DNA of 64,000 nt, taken from NCBI GenBank assembly GCA_029781865.1, contig JAKOVW010000039.1, forward strand, positions 62,001 through 126,000, written 5' to 3'. This document shows, one piece after another, positions 46,159 to 54,356 of the stretch. The notes under the pieces are model-generated. The model saw only the letters and a list, made by a program, of their open reading frames with translations, was not told the origin of the DNA and made no database searches. Position numbers and translations under genes: made by a program. The stretch comes from Bacteroidota bacterium. Lineage in GTDB: Bacteria > Bacteroidota > Bacteroidia > Chitinophagales > Saprospiraceae. Position 1 is the first letter of the stretch; each line of letters begins with the position of its first letter.

Positions 46159-47145
46159 TTAAATAATTAAAGCTGCTGCGCCACAAGAAAAACCCAATCC
46201 AAAAGACATAAGCATTATTTTATCATTTGGTTTTATTGTACCACGTTCAATTTCAAGTGCAAAGCACACTAAAAGGCTGGCAGGACCCATATTCCCTAAA
46301 TAATGTGCGTGCCTTGATACTTTTGTTATATCAAGTCCGAGTGCTTTAATTCCCATGTCTAAAAATTTCTCATTTGGTTGGTGTGAAACGATAAAATCAA
46401 TGTCCTCCAGAGTCCATTGACATTGTTCTAATGTTTTTGATAAAACCTTTGGAAGTGTCTGAATCGCAATTTTTGCCAAATTCATTCCTTTCATCTTATA
46501 GTATTCAAAGTTAATGCCCAATTCATCCTGTTTTACTTCAAAATTTTTAAATTTAATTGTTCCCAAATCATAATAATAGGAATTATTAAGCCAATATAAA
46601 CCCCTTAACCCTATTTCTTCCGTTGTATTTTCCAAGATAACCGCACCCCCGCCAGCGCCAAACAAGCCAATTGTATCAAGGTCATTTGGATTAATTATCT
46701 TGATAAAATCCACCCCAGCGGATATTATAACTCTTTGATATTTATTTGATAAAAACATCAACGCAGCAATTTCAAAAGCATTTATGGGTTCAGCACAAAC
46801 CCCATCAATACTTAAGGTCCTCATATTGTATGTTCCAAGTGTATTGGCGATAATAATACCAGGAGGTGGAGTAAGATGGGTTAACCCATTTTGAATATGA
46901 AGCAACAAGGTTTCTTCTCCAATTTGATTTAATTCTAAATTGGCATTTTTGCAGGCATTTTTGATTGCATTGGAGCTTAATGTTAAAACGTTTTCGCTTT
47001 CAGAACAAATTCTTCTCTCGATTATACCAGTTCTTGTTTTAAACCAATCATGATCAAGTCCTAATTTAATTGCTACTTCTTCATTTTTCACAATTACAGA
47101 GCCAAATGAATAGCCAGTACCGGTAATTTTGAGGTTTTGGTTCAT
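46159..47145 (-). CDS. Beta-ketoacyl-ACP synthase III-like enzyme
   Basis: The 328-residue protein has a thiolase fold with an intact KAS III triad: Cys117 (LSIDGVCAEP), His255 (IVSHQPNEK) and Asn285 (HYLGNMGPAS). The GFGxG-type GLGFSCGAA lies near the C-terminus. KAS III enzymes join an acyl-CoA or acyl-ACP to a malonyl unit. No carrier protein or other fatty-acid gene is near, and the operon context points to a specialised product. It is the first gene of the six-gene operon; the upstream spacer has a TTGACA but no clear TAnnTTTG. Confidence 0.87.
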   Translation of the reverse strand: MNQNLKITGTGYSFGSVIVKNEEVAIKLGLDHDWFKTRTGIIERRICSESENVLTLSSNAIKNACKNANLELNQIGEETLLLHIQNGLTHLTPPPGIIIANTLGTYNMRTLSIDGVCAEPINAFEIAALMFLSNKYQRVIISAGVDFIKIINPNDLDTIGLFGAGGGAVILENTTEEIGLRGLYWLNNSYYYDLGTIKFKNFEVKQDELGINFEYYKMKGMNLAKIAIQTLPKVLSKTLEQCQWTLEDIDFIVSHQPNEKFLDMGIKALGLDITKVSRHAHYLGNMGPASLLVCFALEIERGTIKPNDKIMLMSFGLGFSCGAAALII

Positions 47146-47589
47146 AATGTAAGTTGAAACTTGCTTATGTTATTTATTATTGAGTTGTCAACTTTTTTGA
47201 TTTAAATTAAAATATGTAACCAAATACCTTAGTAACAAACGTCTACTGCCCTTTCTAGAAAGATTGAACAGAAAGATCTAATCGATTATTTGAATTTTTG
47301 GAGAATTTTGGAATGGCAACTTCACTTTCTAAGTCCTGATATTTCACTGTCGTAAATGCGCTATGAATTTTGCAATTCCACCAAATTTGGTCAAATTTAT
47401 GGTTTTGAATAAGTATAATCCAAATAAACGGCAAAGGATTTTCCCTGTATAAGTACAGGATTTTTCCTATTATTTATTCCAAATGTTGGTATAAAGCTAC
47501 TGATTGGAAAATTCTGGTATAGAAAATTGTTACCTTTATTATACTTCAACATTATTCTCAGGCATATTGTAAAAAAAAGTTGAGCAAAT
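47146..47589. other. Spacer upstream of the biosynthetic operon
   Basis: This AT-rich region has a 12-bp palindrome ACCAAATTTGGT at 47380-47391. A possible 66-codon minus-strand frame at 47397-47597 is not convincing. No transcription signal is clear. Confidence 0.4.
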
Positions 47590-48093
47590 TTATTCATTCA
47601 ACCAAAACCACGTCAATGCAAGAGACAGCGCATCAAAAATAGCCATATTCCTGTCCTCACTCTTCCAGAGTTTTCTTTCTTTTGGTCTCTTTGGTTCCAG
47701 TTCTGGAAATTTTGTGAGTAGGAACTTTGAAATTTCATATTTGGTAAAAGCTCCTCGAATCTCAAACACATCTCTGATTTGATCACGGGAATATTGAACC
47801 ACCGAAAGCTTTTCTGCTTCAGCATACGCAATTATATCTTTTAAAAGATTTTTAGTTCGTCTGCCAACTCTAGATGTTTTGCCATCAGGGTCTAGTAAAA
47901 TGACAATGGTTGGTCGGAAGAAATCAATGGACTTTTTGATTCGTTCAAGGATTTTCCAATTGGAAATTGGATTAATTCTTACTGTGCCATAATAAACTAG
48001 CTTTCCTTCATTATCTACATAAACAAACCCAAAGCCGTTAGCATTTGGATAAATTGCACACACGATATTCGTTTTAACTTGTGATGTTGTCAT
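47590..48093 (-). CDS. RNase H-fold protein resembling RuvC-type resolvases
   Basis: The 167-residue protein opens with a first strand and turn TNIVCAIYPNANGFGFVYVD. A second strand IVILLDPDGKTSR has an acidic residue, and the C-terminal helix EDRNMAIFDALSLALTW resembles the DAxDAxAxAxxH end of RuvC. At the first catalytic position the aspartate is not obvious, so nuclease activity is uncertain. It overlaps the XRE gene by 4 bp. The pair may control or process mobile-element DNA, which is inference. Confidence 0.7.
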   Translation of the reverse strand: MTTSQVKTNIVCAIYPNANGFGFVYVDNEGKLVYYGTVRINPISNWKILERIKKSIDFFRPTIVILLDPDGKTSRVGRRTKNLLKDIIAYAEAEKLSVVQYSRDQIRDVFEIRGAFTKYEISKFLLTKFPELEPKRPKERKLWKSEDRNMAIFDALSLALTWFWLNE

Positions 48094-48440
48094 ATGTTTT
48101 TTAATTTTGTTAATCTAATAATTGCTTGTTCAAGGAATTTAATTTTAGAGGTGTTCTTTAATGTTATTTGATCTTCTTTTTCTAATTCTCTGATTCGTTC
48201 CTTCATCCGTTCGACGAGACCTGGTAACATTGCTTTCGATTCCAGCTCAAAGAATAGCTCAATGTGTGTATCAAAAATGTGATGATACATAAGTAGGATT
48301 TCTTTAGTCGGTTCTCGTTGACCTTTTTCATATCTGGAAATACTTGAGACATCTTGCATTCCAGATATAGCTTGCATATCTTCTTGCAAGAGAGGTGATC
48401 GTTTGCGAAATACTCTTAAATAATTTGGTATGGTGTACAT
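48090..48440 (-). CDS. XRE-family helix-turn-helix regulator
   Basis: The 116-residue protein has an N-terminal XRE HTH (about residues 5-60: LRVFRKRSPLLQEDMQAISG and SSISRYEKGQREPTKEIL). A helical C-terminus probably serves dimerisation. A TTGCCA-N3-TGGCAA palindrome lies 83 bp before its start. Four more copies occur in nearby intergenic spaces, so it is a candidate reader of that site. It is translationally coupled to the RNase H-fold gene. Confidence 0.85.
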   Translation of the reverse strand: MYTIPNYLRVFRKRSPLLQEDMQAISGMQDVSSISRYEKGQREPTKEILLMYHHIFDTHIELFFELESKAMLPGLVERMKERIRELEKEDQITLKNTSKIKFLEQAIIRLTKLKNI

Positions 48441-48522
48441 AAATAAAAAATGGGCATTAGGAATATTGATCCTAATGCCCTTAGTCTATTCTTATAATTT
48501 GACATGTCGTAGACGGTTTTAT

Positions 48523-48537
48523 TTGCCATTTTGGCAA
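48523..48537. promoter_or_regulatory. Palindrome site 1 (TTGCCA-TTT-TGGCAA)
   Basis: A perfect 6-bp inverted repeat with a 3-bp centre lies 83 bp upstream of the XRE regulator gene. Confidence 0.65.
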
Positions 48538-48934
48538 TTTTTTCCGCCCACGCTCCACGTGTAGTGGTAGTGATATTTAATTGTACGCACCCGATTATGG
48601 TGGCATCATTTTGATATAGATTAAATTGATAAAAAAGGCACCTTCGCACCAGTAGGTACCCGTAATCTACGGTAATTAAACGGAACCGCAGATTGCAAAC
48701 CAACGGTGCCAAGGCACCGCCAACATTTATATAAGTTGTACTTACGATAAATTTAGGTTTTGCCTAAAGGGAAATTGGAGTTCTTGCATGTCAGCCTTTG
48801 ATGTCGTCTCTACCTGACTGCCTTTATTTAATTATACCATTATAGAGTTATGTAGTCAAGATTTGGGATCTAAATCTCAATGTCTTTCATGCAATAAACA
48901 CTTGTGTTATAATCAAGATTGTGCACTAAAGAAG

Positions 48935-48949
48935 TTGCCACGTTGGTAA
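48935..48949. promoter_or_regulatory. Palindrome site 2 (TTGCCA-CGT-TGGTAA)
   Basis: This copy has one mismatch and lies 75 bp before tRNA-Lys. The rest of the 48441-49023 spacer has a GGTGCC-AA-GGCACC palindrome near 48705 and no convincing gene. Confidence 0.55.
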
Positions 48950-49024
48950 TATTTGTTCGAGGTATATCTTGTACCAATCCACTAAAAATTTTATTTCATT
49001 AAAAATTAAGATTAATAAGCACAT

Positions 49025-49097
49025 GCGCCTATAGCTCAGCTGGTAGAGCACTCGACTTTTAATCGAGTGGTCGGAGGTTCGATCCCTCCTGGGCGCA
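49025..49097 (+). tRNA. tRNA-Lys (anticodon TTT)
   Basis: All four stems pair: acceptor GCGCCTA/TGGGCGC, D-arm GCTC..GAGC, anticodon stem CTCGA/TCGAG with loop CTTTTAA, and T-stem GGAGG/CCTCC with loop TTCGATC. The discriminator base is A at 49097 and CCA is not encoded. A tyrosine recombinase gene starts 57 bp downstream on the opposite strand, a common arrangement for elements that integrate at tRNA genes. Confidence 0.97.
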
Positions 49098-49153
49098 CAT
49101 TTTAAAATCCGGTCTATTTGCTAATGCATAAAATGGAGAATGCATAAAAATCA

Positions 49154-50050
49154 TTACACTAAATCATTTAATGGATGCTTCACCATTTGACCCCTCAAAT
49201 GTTCTGCGCTTGCTGATAAGTAAATGGTAGTAGTTTTAATATCAGAATGTCCCATCATTTTTGAAAGCGAATAAATATCACATCCACCTTCAAGCATTAG
49301 TGTAGCGAAAGTATGCCGTAGTTTATGAACAGTGAAAGCTACTCCTGAGGATTTGCGTACTTGCTCCACTAATTTTTTTAATCCGTTCTCAGTAAAGCCA
49401 ACATTACCACGTAGAGAAGAAAAGAATTCAGGATTCGTTTTATTTAATCTTCTTCTTTCTTCTTGATACCTCTTTAAGCTCTGCGCCAGAGTATAACTGA
49501 TTGGCACTATTCTATCCTTGTTTCCTTTGCCTTGCTTAACAAAGATTGTTAAGTTATCCGTGTCTATGTCTGTAAACTTTAAATTAAGCAATTCCTGTTT
49601 ACGCAGACCAGTAAATATGAATGTGGAAAATATTGCATGATTGCGATACCTCAAAAACTTGTATTCATAAGGGTAATTATAGACCACTTCCAATAAACGT
49701 AATGAGACTTGTTTGTTTAGTTTTACTGGCAAACGTTTTTCCATTTTAGGTATTTCAATATCGGCGATCGGGTTATTCTTCATATAGCCCTGCTTGATAC
49801 ACCAACGAAAGAATACCAATAGCGTCTTATGATAGACAATAAAAGTGTTTACCGACCATTTTCGCTCTGTTCTGCCATTATAAAATAAAGCTCTCACATT
49901 ATCATCACTGACTTGGCTTATCTCACTGATTTTTGCAAACTGGCAAAATCTTTTTATTACATTTCTATACCTTCGTATGGTATGTTTTGAATACCCACGT
50001 ATAGATAATGAATAATCACAGAACTTCTGCGACAAGATTTCTATATCCAT
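49154..50050 (-). CDS. Tyrosine recombinase (integrase 1)
   Basis: The 298-residue protein has an N-terminal SAM-like core-binding domain (about 5-90) and a C-terminal catalytic domain. The active-site residues are Arg150 (FTGLRKQE), Lys near 175 (KQGKGNKDR), His242 and Arg245 (HKLRHTFAT), His268 (MGHSDIK) and Tyr277, so the enzyme looks competent. It resembles XerC/D-type integrases of Bacteroidota elements. It lies between intact tRNA-Lys and a decayed tRNA-Lys copy, suggesting that an element arrived there. Confidence 0.93.
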   Translation of the reverse strand: MDIEILSQKFCDYSLSIRGYSKHTIRRYRNVIKRFCQFAKISEISQVSDDNVRALFYNGRTERKWSVNTFIVYHKTLLVFFRWCIKQGYMKNNPIADIEIPKMEKRLPVKLNKQVSLRLLEVVYNYPYEYKFLRYRNHAIFSTFIFTGLRKQELLNLKFTDIDTDNLTIFVKQGKGNKDRIVPISYTLAQSLKRYQEERRRLNKTNPEFFSSLRGNVGFTENGLKKLVEQVRKSSGVAFTVHKLRHTFATLMLEGGCDIYSLSKMMGHSDIKTTTIYLSASAEHLRGQMVKHPLNDLV

Positions 50051-50384
50051 AGATTTTTTATCTTCAGCAGATTATTTCTTTTTTGAGGTGGTTTTTTAAG
50101 CCGAGAACCTGTTCACCACGAGAGGTGGTCGTTCAAAAGGGCCAATTTTCCCAAAAAACCTTTTAAATTCAATTAAAATGCATACTCTGAGGCTTAATCC
50201 AAGGGCCTTATCATTAAAAGGAACAAAGGAATGGCCTTTTCCAAAATGACGCATATAATATAAAGCTAAAACTGGATTTTGGGATTTAAAACAAGTACAA
50301 TCCTACGACCTGTTTATCACTCAACAACTTCAATTAAAATACTCTGCTTTTGATACTTATTAATTAATAAAATGTTCGACTGGC

Positions 50385-50399
50385 ATTGACAGCATAGCA
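50385..50399. repeat. Direct repeat left copy (ATTGACAGCATAGCA)
   Basis: The 15-bp sequence recurs identically at 54847-54861, and the similarity extends to about 30 bp with a few mismatches (ATTTA and AAAAT parts). The copies flank the phosphatase/nuclease/kinase module. Confidence 0.75.
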
Positions 50400-50529
50400 G
50401 ATTTACATGAAAATTCAAGAGGTTCGTTTGGAATCTTTTTCAATGTCTTTTAAAAATCAACTCATATGCATATCTCGCACTTATGGATAAGATTTTATTT
50501 TTTCTAAAAATATAGATTAATAAGCACAA

Positions 50530-50601
50530 GCACCATAGCTCAACTGCTAGAGCACTCGACTCTTAATCGAATCGTCGGATGTCTGATCTCTCCTGGACGC
50601 C
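50530..50601 (+). pseudogene. Decayed tRNA-Lys copy
   Basis: This stretch matches tRNA-Lys of 49025 over its whole length with many changes, and the similarity continues about 35 bp upstream (GATTAATAAGCACA). The anticodon loop reads CTCTTAA (CTT), the acceptor stem lacks a base and the T-arm no longer pairs well. It is probably a non-functional duplicate, perhaps a former attachment-site remnant. The flanking 50051-50881 spacer otherwise holds only repeats. Confidence 0.75.
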
Positions 50602-50605
50602 TAAT

Positions 50606-50620
50606 TTGCCAAATTGGCAA
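50606..50620. promoter_or_regulatory. Palindrome site 3 (TTGCCA-AAT-TGGCAA)
   Basis: This perfect copy lies 4 bp after the decayed tRNA and about 300 bp before the PP2C gene. Sequence to its right (T-run) resembles that beside site 1. Confidence 0.65.
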
Positions 50621-50917
50621 TTTTTTTTTGCAGGCTTTAATATATAAGAGCATCGTATTTACTTTGAGACAAAAAGTGTATTGCTTCCTTGGTAATTCTT
50701 CGAACTTACCCTCTATTTGAGGCTTGTGTAAAAATAATTTGTATATTTTCTACGTTTAATATAACTTTACATATTATTATACAGAATCTGTATACATAAA
50801 TATTTCATTTTCAGTAATATTGTTGTGAATTTCTTGACTTTTTCTTCAATTGTTTTAGTTTAAAAACAACAGAAATTTTAAGTGAAAAATATCTCTAATT
50901 CATGGTACAATTTAACA

Positions 50918-51589
50918 ATGAGAATTTCGAATTACATAACTGGTTCTATAAAATCTCCATTCCATGAACGGAATGAGGATAAGGCTTTTGTGATTGAAAC
51001 CGGCTCGTACAAATTATTTTTTTTATTTGACGGAGTTGGATCAGCAATACACTCTCTCGAAGCGATTGAAATATCTTCTCGATTCATTTCCGATAATTAT
51101 AAAAATTATGAACAAGGTGAAAAATTTCAATTGTCAAGACTAATGTATGATGCCCATGTTGAAATATTAAAGTCAAAACTCGCAGGTGCATTAAGCACGT
51201 ATGTTGCTGTTTTTATTCCCAATAAAGAAGGCCAAGAAATATCTATTTCATCAATGGGTGATTCACGGCTATATGGTATTTCTAACCAATACATATATCA
51301 ATATACTGAAGATGATGATATCCCCAACAATGAAAATGCTATCACTAAAAGTTTGGGTATGTTAAAATTAATGGATACAGACTTTGTTCAAAAAGATATT
51401 ATTGCTAAAGAATCAAGATACCTATTATCTTCTGATGGATTTTATAAATTAATGGAGAAAAATATGCAGAATTTTTATGAAATATTCAACTTTACAAGAT
51501 TAATTAATTCCAAAAAGGCATTAGAAAAAAATGTCATTGGATACAATTCAGATGATGCAACTTATATTTTAATTGAAGTCCATGTTTAA
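50918..51589 (+). CDS. PP2C-type serine/threonine phosphatase
   Basis: ATG 50918 is preferred to a GTG at 50882, giving 223 residues. PP2C motifs occur in order: ERNEDKAF (Glu20-Asp21), FLFDGVGS (Asp38-Gly39), SSMGDSRLYGI (near 112), LLSSDGFYKL (Asp173) and YNSDDATYILIEV (Asp212-Asp213). These include the metal-binding aspartates, so it is likely an active Mn/Mg phosphatase. It overlaps the nuclease-like gene by 8 bp. A Ser/Thr kinase gene lies 1.8 kb away on the other strand, suggesting opposing activities in one module. Confidence 0.85.
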   Translation: MRISNYITGSIKSPFHERNEDKAFVIETGSYKLFFLFDGVGSAIHSLEAIEISSRFISDNYKNYEQGEKFQLSRLMYDAHVEILKSKLAGALSTYVAVFIPNKEGQEISISSMGDSRLYGISNQYIYQYTEDDDIPNNENAITKSLGMLKLMDTDFVQKDIIAKESRYLLSSDGFYKLMEKNMQNFYEIFNFTRLINSKKALEKNVIGYNSDDATYILIEVHV

Positions 51590-52250
51590 AACTGAAAAAG
51601 ATTTAGTAAAAAATATCACTAGCAACCTATTAGCAAATAGAGTTGTTGGCTTTTCTTTTTTGCTTAATGAAAATCAAAAAATCTTTCATGAATTAAAACT
51701 TGGTTATGGTGTTCCTGATGTAGTTGTAACACATTATACAAGGCCATCTCATTTAAGATCGACATATCTGAATCATTTTGATTTATTATTGCTAGATCTC
51801 ATAATAAGGAAAATGGAAATTAATTTTGCGTTGATCATTCATACGACAAAATCTTCAAAAAGAAGAATCAAAGATAGTCTATTGAAATTGATAAAGGAAG
51901 AATTTGTGGTAATAGAAAATGATTTATATAAACCAAATAAACCTTATAATTCAATAGTAACACAAACCGTTGCCATAGAAGCAAAGCTATATTCTTGGAA
52001 AAGAGCATTGAAGCAAGCTTATAGATACAAATGGTTTAGCGAGCATTCTTTTGTTTTCTTACCAATAGAAAATATTAGGTCTGCAGAAAAAAATATTGAA
52101 ATGTTTAAGAAATTTGAGGTTGGTTTAGCCTCTGTCTGCAAGGATTCAATAAATGTTATTTACGCACCGTGTCCATCTCCTCCTATATGTTCAACAATGA
52201 AAGCTGTTCTAAACGAACACGTACTTAAATGGAGTGAAACCGCTATATAA
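51582..52250 (+). CDS. PD-(D/E)XK nuclease-like protein with internal winged-helix segment
   Basis: The ATG at 51582 overlaps the PP2C stop codon; a TTG three codons earlier is possible. The 222-residue product has FHELKLGYGVPDVVV near residue 36 (candidate Glu and Pro-Asp). A winged-helix-like insert follows (KDSLLKLIKEEFVVIENDLY). Then comes VAIEAKLYSWKRALKQAYRY near residue 131 with the Glu-x-Lys pair, Trp and Gln typical of one PD-(D/E)XK subgroup. This predicts a DNA-cleaving fold; it has not been tested. Its 3' end overlaps the convergent gene by 8 bp. Confidence 0.75.
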   Translation: MFKTEKDLVKNITSNLLANRVVGFSFLLNENQKIFHELKLGYGVPDVVVTHYTRPSHLRSTYLNHFDLLLLDLIIRKMEINFALIIHTTKSSKRRIKDSLLKLIKEEFVVIENDLYKPNKPYNSIVTQTVAIEAKLYSWKRALKQAYRYKWFSEHSFVFLPIENIRSAEKNIEMFKKFEVGLASVCKDSINVIYAPCPSPPICSTMKAVLNEHVLKWSETAI

Positions 52251-53430
52251 GCTTGGATTTTAAGAAAGTTTCCCATGAAGATAAATGATAGTCACTGCTT
52301 TCTTCATCAAGGTAAACCTTTTTGTCGTTTAGATCTTTATATATTTTCTTCGCTTCGGCAATACGTCCTAAGACATAATTAATTCTATCGTTTCCAAGCC
52401 TTTTAAGGCCTATTTCCTTTAACTCTCTCGATATGGATAATAGGTAGTTTTTATGAACATCGGGTCTGTTGTTTCCATTATTTGCCCATGGGTAAGCAGG
52501 ATTTAAAATTGTATCTGAGAAGATATTTTTCTCATTCCTAATTAATTCAATACAATTGTTCGATCTTAGTTTTACAAGTTCTTGGGATCTAATCATATTC
52601 AAAACTTTTTCCGAAAAATACCATCCTTGCGAAGGCCCACCCCCTAAATCTTCCGTGAATCGTTTAATATTAAATCTTCTTAAATTTTCAAATGTGCCAA
52701 TCGAAATGTAATCAATATCAGCCAAAGCCAAAAAAGGAATAGCGTCCCAGTTAGCGTAGGCATAAATAATTTGAAAATTATTCTTTTTAAGAACTGAAAA
52801 GATACGGGCTAAGTTATTATAGTAATCATAGTTAACACTAATTTTTTTCTTGTATTCAGGAGCTGGGTCGCAAACAATGTAATAACCATCAAACACCTTA
52901 TTTATATTTGTCAATAAAGTCAAAACTTTCTCCACCCATTCAGCATCTTTAATTTCTGAATCTGAAAAGGATACTGTTAGATAATATTCTACACCTGTTC
53001 TCTTATTGTCAGAAATGTATTTGTTGATTTTATCAACAATACTTGAAAACCTTCCTATGTCTTTTGTGGCTTCGCATCGCATTGGAATTACAATCTTGTT
53101 AATTCCAATATTTTCTTGGTATCTGATTCCATTATTTATCAGTTCAGGGTATTCTATAATCGTTGTTCCGTCTGCTTCCATCTTTGCAGGATGAAAATCA
53201 TAACTACTGAACGCCCCTTTATCTCTAGAGTTTTTATAGCCATAATATTGGAGGTCAACCAACGAAATTGGCAAATATTGGATAGGTTTATAGCCACTGA
53301 TTTCTGTTCCAATTTTGCCCTCTATAAAACTATATACACAAAAAATAAAACCATCTCCGATTTGATTATGGAAGTAACAATCTAAATTCCAGTTATGTCT
53401 GTGCCCTAGTTGATGAAGTATTTTTACCAT
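52243..53430 (-). CDS. Unrecognised 395-residue protein, possible TIM-barrel fold
   Basis: The ATG at 53430 sits inside the end of the kinase gene and gives 395 residues; the frame opens upstream to 53493 but that would overlap the kinase by 70 bp. No family is recognised. Repeated strand-like stretches (IVIPMRCEA, YYLTVSFSD, GYYIVCDPAPEY, QIIYAYANWDA, IDYISIGTF) followed by GGGPSQGWYFSEKVL suggest an alpha/beta barrel. The C-terminal 70 residues are helical. It is translationally coupled to the kinase and probably its effector or substrate; this is inference. Confidence 0.75.
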   Translation of the reverse strand: MVKILHQLGHRHNWNLDCYFHNQIGDGFIFCVYSFIEGKIGTEISGYKPIQYLPISLVDLQYYGYKNSRDKGAFSSYDFHPAKMEADGTTIIEYPELINNGIRYQENIGINKIVIPMRCEATKDIGRFSSIVDKINKYISDNKRTGVEYYLTVSFSDSEIKDAEWVEKVLTLLTNINKVFDGYYIVCDPAPEYKKKISVNYDYYNNLARIFSVLKKNNFQIIYAYANWDAIPFLALADIDYISIGTFENLRRFNIKRFTEDLGGGPSQGWYFSEKVLNMIRSQELVKLRSNNCIELIRNEKNIFSDTILNPAYPWANNGNNRPDVHKNYLLSISRELKEIGLKRLGNDRINYVLGRIAEAKKIYKDLNDKKVYLDEESSDYHLSSWETFLKSKLI

Positions 53431-54221
53431 TGTAGTGTTTGAATTAAAGTTTTTAAATCTCTTGGCCTGTCCGATGGTGAAACTCCGAAGCATTCTTTAA
53501 AAAAAGCATTGAGTTTACACTCGGTCTCTGTGGTATAAGAAGTATCTCTTGCTGCGAACTTTTGTTGGACTTCAGTTAAAACGTTTCCAAATGGTCTCCG
53601 TTGATAATACAATACATATCCTACTATGCCAAGGCTGAAAAAATCTGATCTATAATCAATCTGATCTCTTTGATTAAGTAGCTGTTCTGGGGAAGCAAAA
53701 TCCCAACTGTGAGGAATATAATGCGTTGTGATTACCGATCCTTCAAGATCCTGTGCTATTCCAAAATCAATCACCACAGGTTCTCCGTTTTCTCTAATCA
53801 TGATATTATTAAGTTTTATATCTCTGTGAATCTTACTATCAAGCCAAATCGGCTCAAGAATACTTGTAATTTTGTAGATTAGATCTCTAATTACATCGGG
53901 ATTTCCAGTATAATTTTGTGATACATCTTGCAAACTTGATCCATCAATATATTCTTCGAAAACTACTTTATCACCATTAAATTCCTCAACACTTAATATT
54001 TTTGGTATGCCATCTATATGTTTAAACCTTTCGTAAATTTCTAGTTCCCGTATATCTCTTTTGCCAAAATTGTGGAAAAGTTTGAGCGCGCATTTAACCC
54101 CATCCTTAGTAACGATAAAAACCATTTTTTGCCCACCTCTATTTATGGCATGAATTTCTGTAATTTTAAAATGTGCTTTAAATTGGGGACTTAAGTCTTG
54201 AACCAGGGTTGTAGATTGCAT
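53424..54221 (-). CDS. Hanks-type serine/threonine protein kinase
   Basis: The 265-residue protein is a bare kinase domain with no transmembrane or sensor part. Key residues are present: the ATP-site Lys47 (KCALKLF), His132-Arg133-Asp134 (IHRDIKLNN), Asp152-Phe-Gly (VIDFGIAQD), SPE at 177-179, YRSDFFSLGIVGY and SDRPRD. It should be catalytically active in the cytoplasm. It is the first gene of a two-gene unit with the 395-residue protein and faces the PP2C/nuclease pair. Palindrome site 4 lies 91 bp upstream. Confidence 0.93.
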   Translation of the reverse strand: MQSTTLVQDLSPQFKAHFKITEIHAINRGGQKMVFIVTKDGVKCALKLFHNFGKRDIRELEIYERFKHIDGIPKILSVEEFNGDKVVFEEYIDGSSLQDVSQNYTGNPDVIRDLIYKITSILEPIWLDSKIHRDIKLNNIMIRENGEPVVIDFGIAQDLEGSVITTHYIPHSWDFASPEQLLNQRDQIDYRSDFFSLGIVGYVLYYQRRPFGNVLTEVQQKFAARDTSYTTETECKLNAFFKECFGVSPSDRPRDLKTLIQTLQW

Positions 54222-54311
54222 AATGTAACAAAATTAACACTTATAGATTATAATACAACAAATATGCAATGTAAAATAACGGGATTTAACGTGTCCCCAC
54301 AAGTGCATAAT

Positions 54312-54326
54312 TTGCTATCTTGGCAA
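54312..54326. promoter_or_regulatory. Palindrome site 4 (TTGCTA-TCT-TGGCAA)
   Basis: This copy has one mismatch and lies 91 bp upstream of the kinase start, in a suitable place for an operator. Confidence 0.55.
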
Positions 54327-54356
54327 AATTCACTTTGGGTTAATGGGATATGGGAT

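Noticed and set aside
47397-47597. 66-codon minus-strand frame after the RNase H-fold gene
   Set aside because: Its start overlaps the upstream stop codon by a few bases, but the sequence has no recognisable feature and composition like the spacer; support is too weak.
48416-48712. 98-codon minus-strand frame upstream of the XRE gene
   Set aside because: It runs through palindrome site 1 and overlaps the XRE start; the translation looks random and the region is better explained as regulatory.
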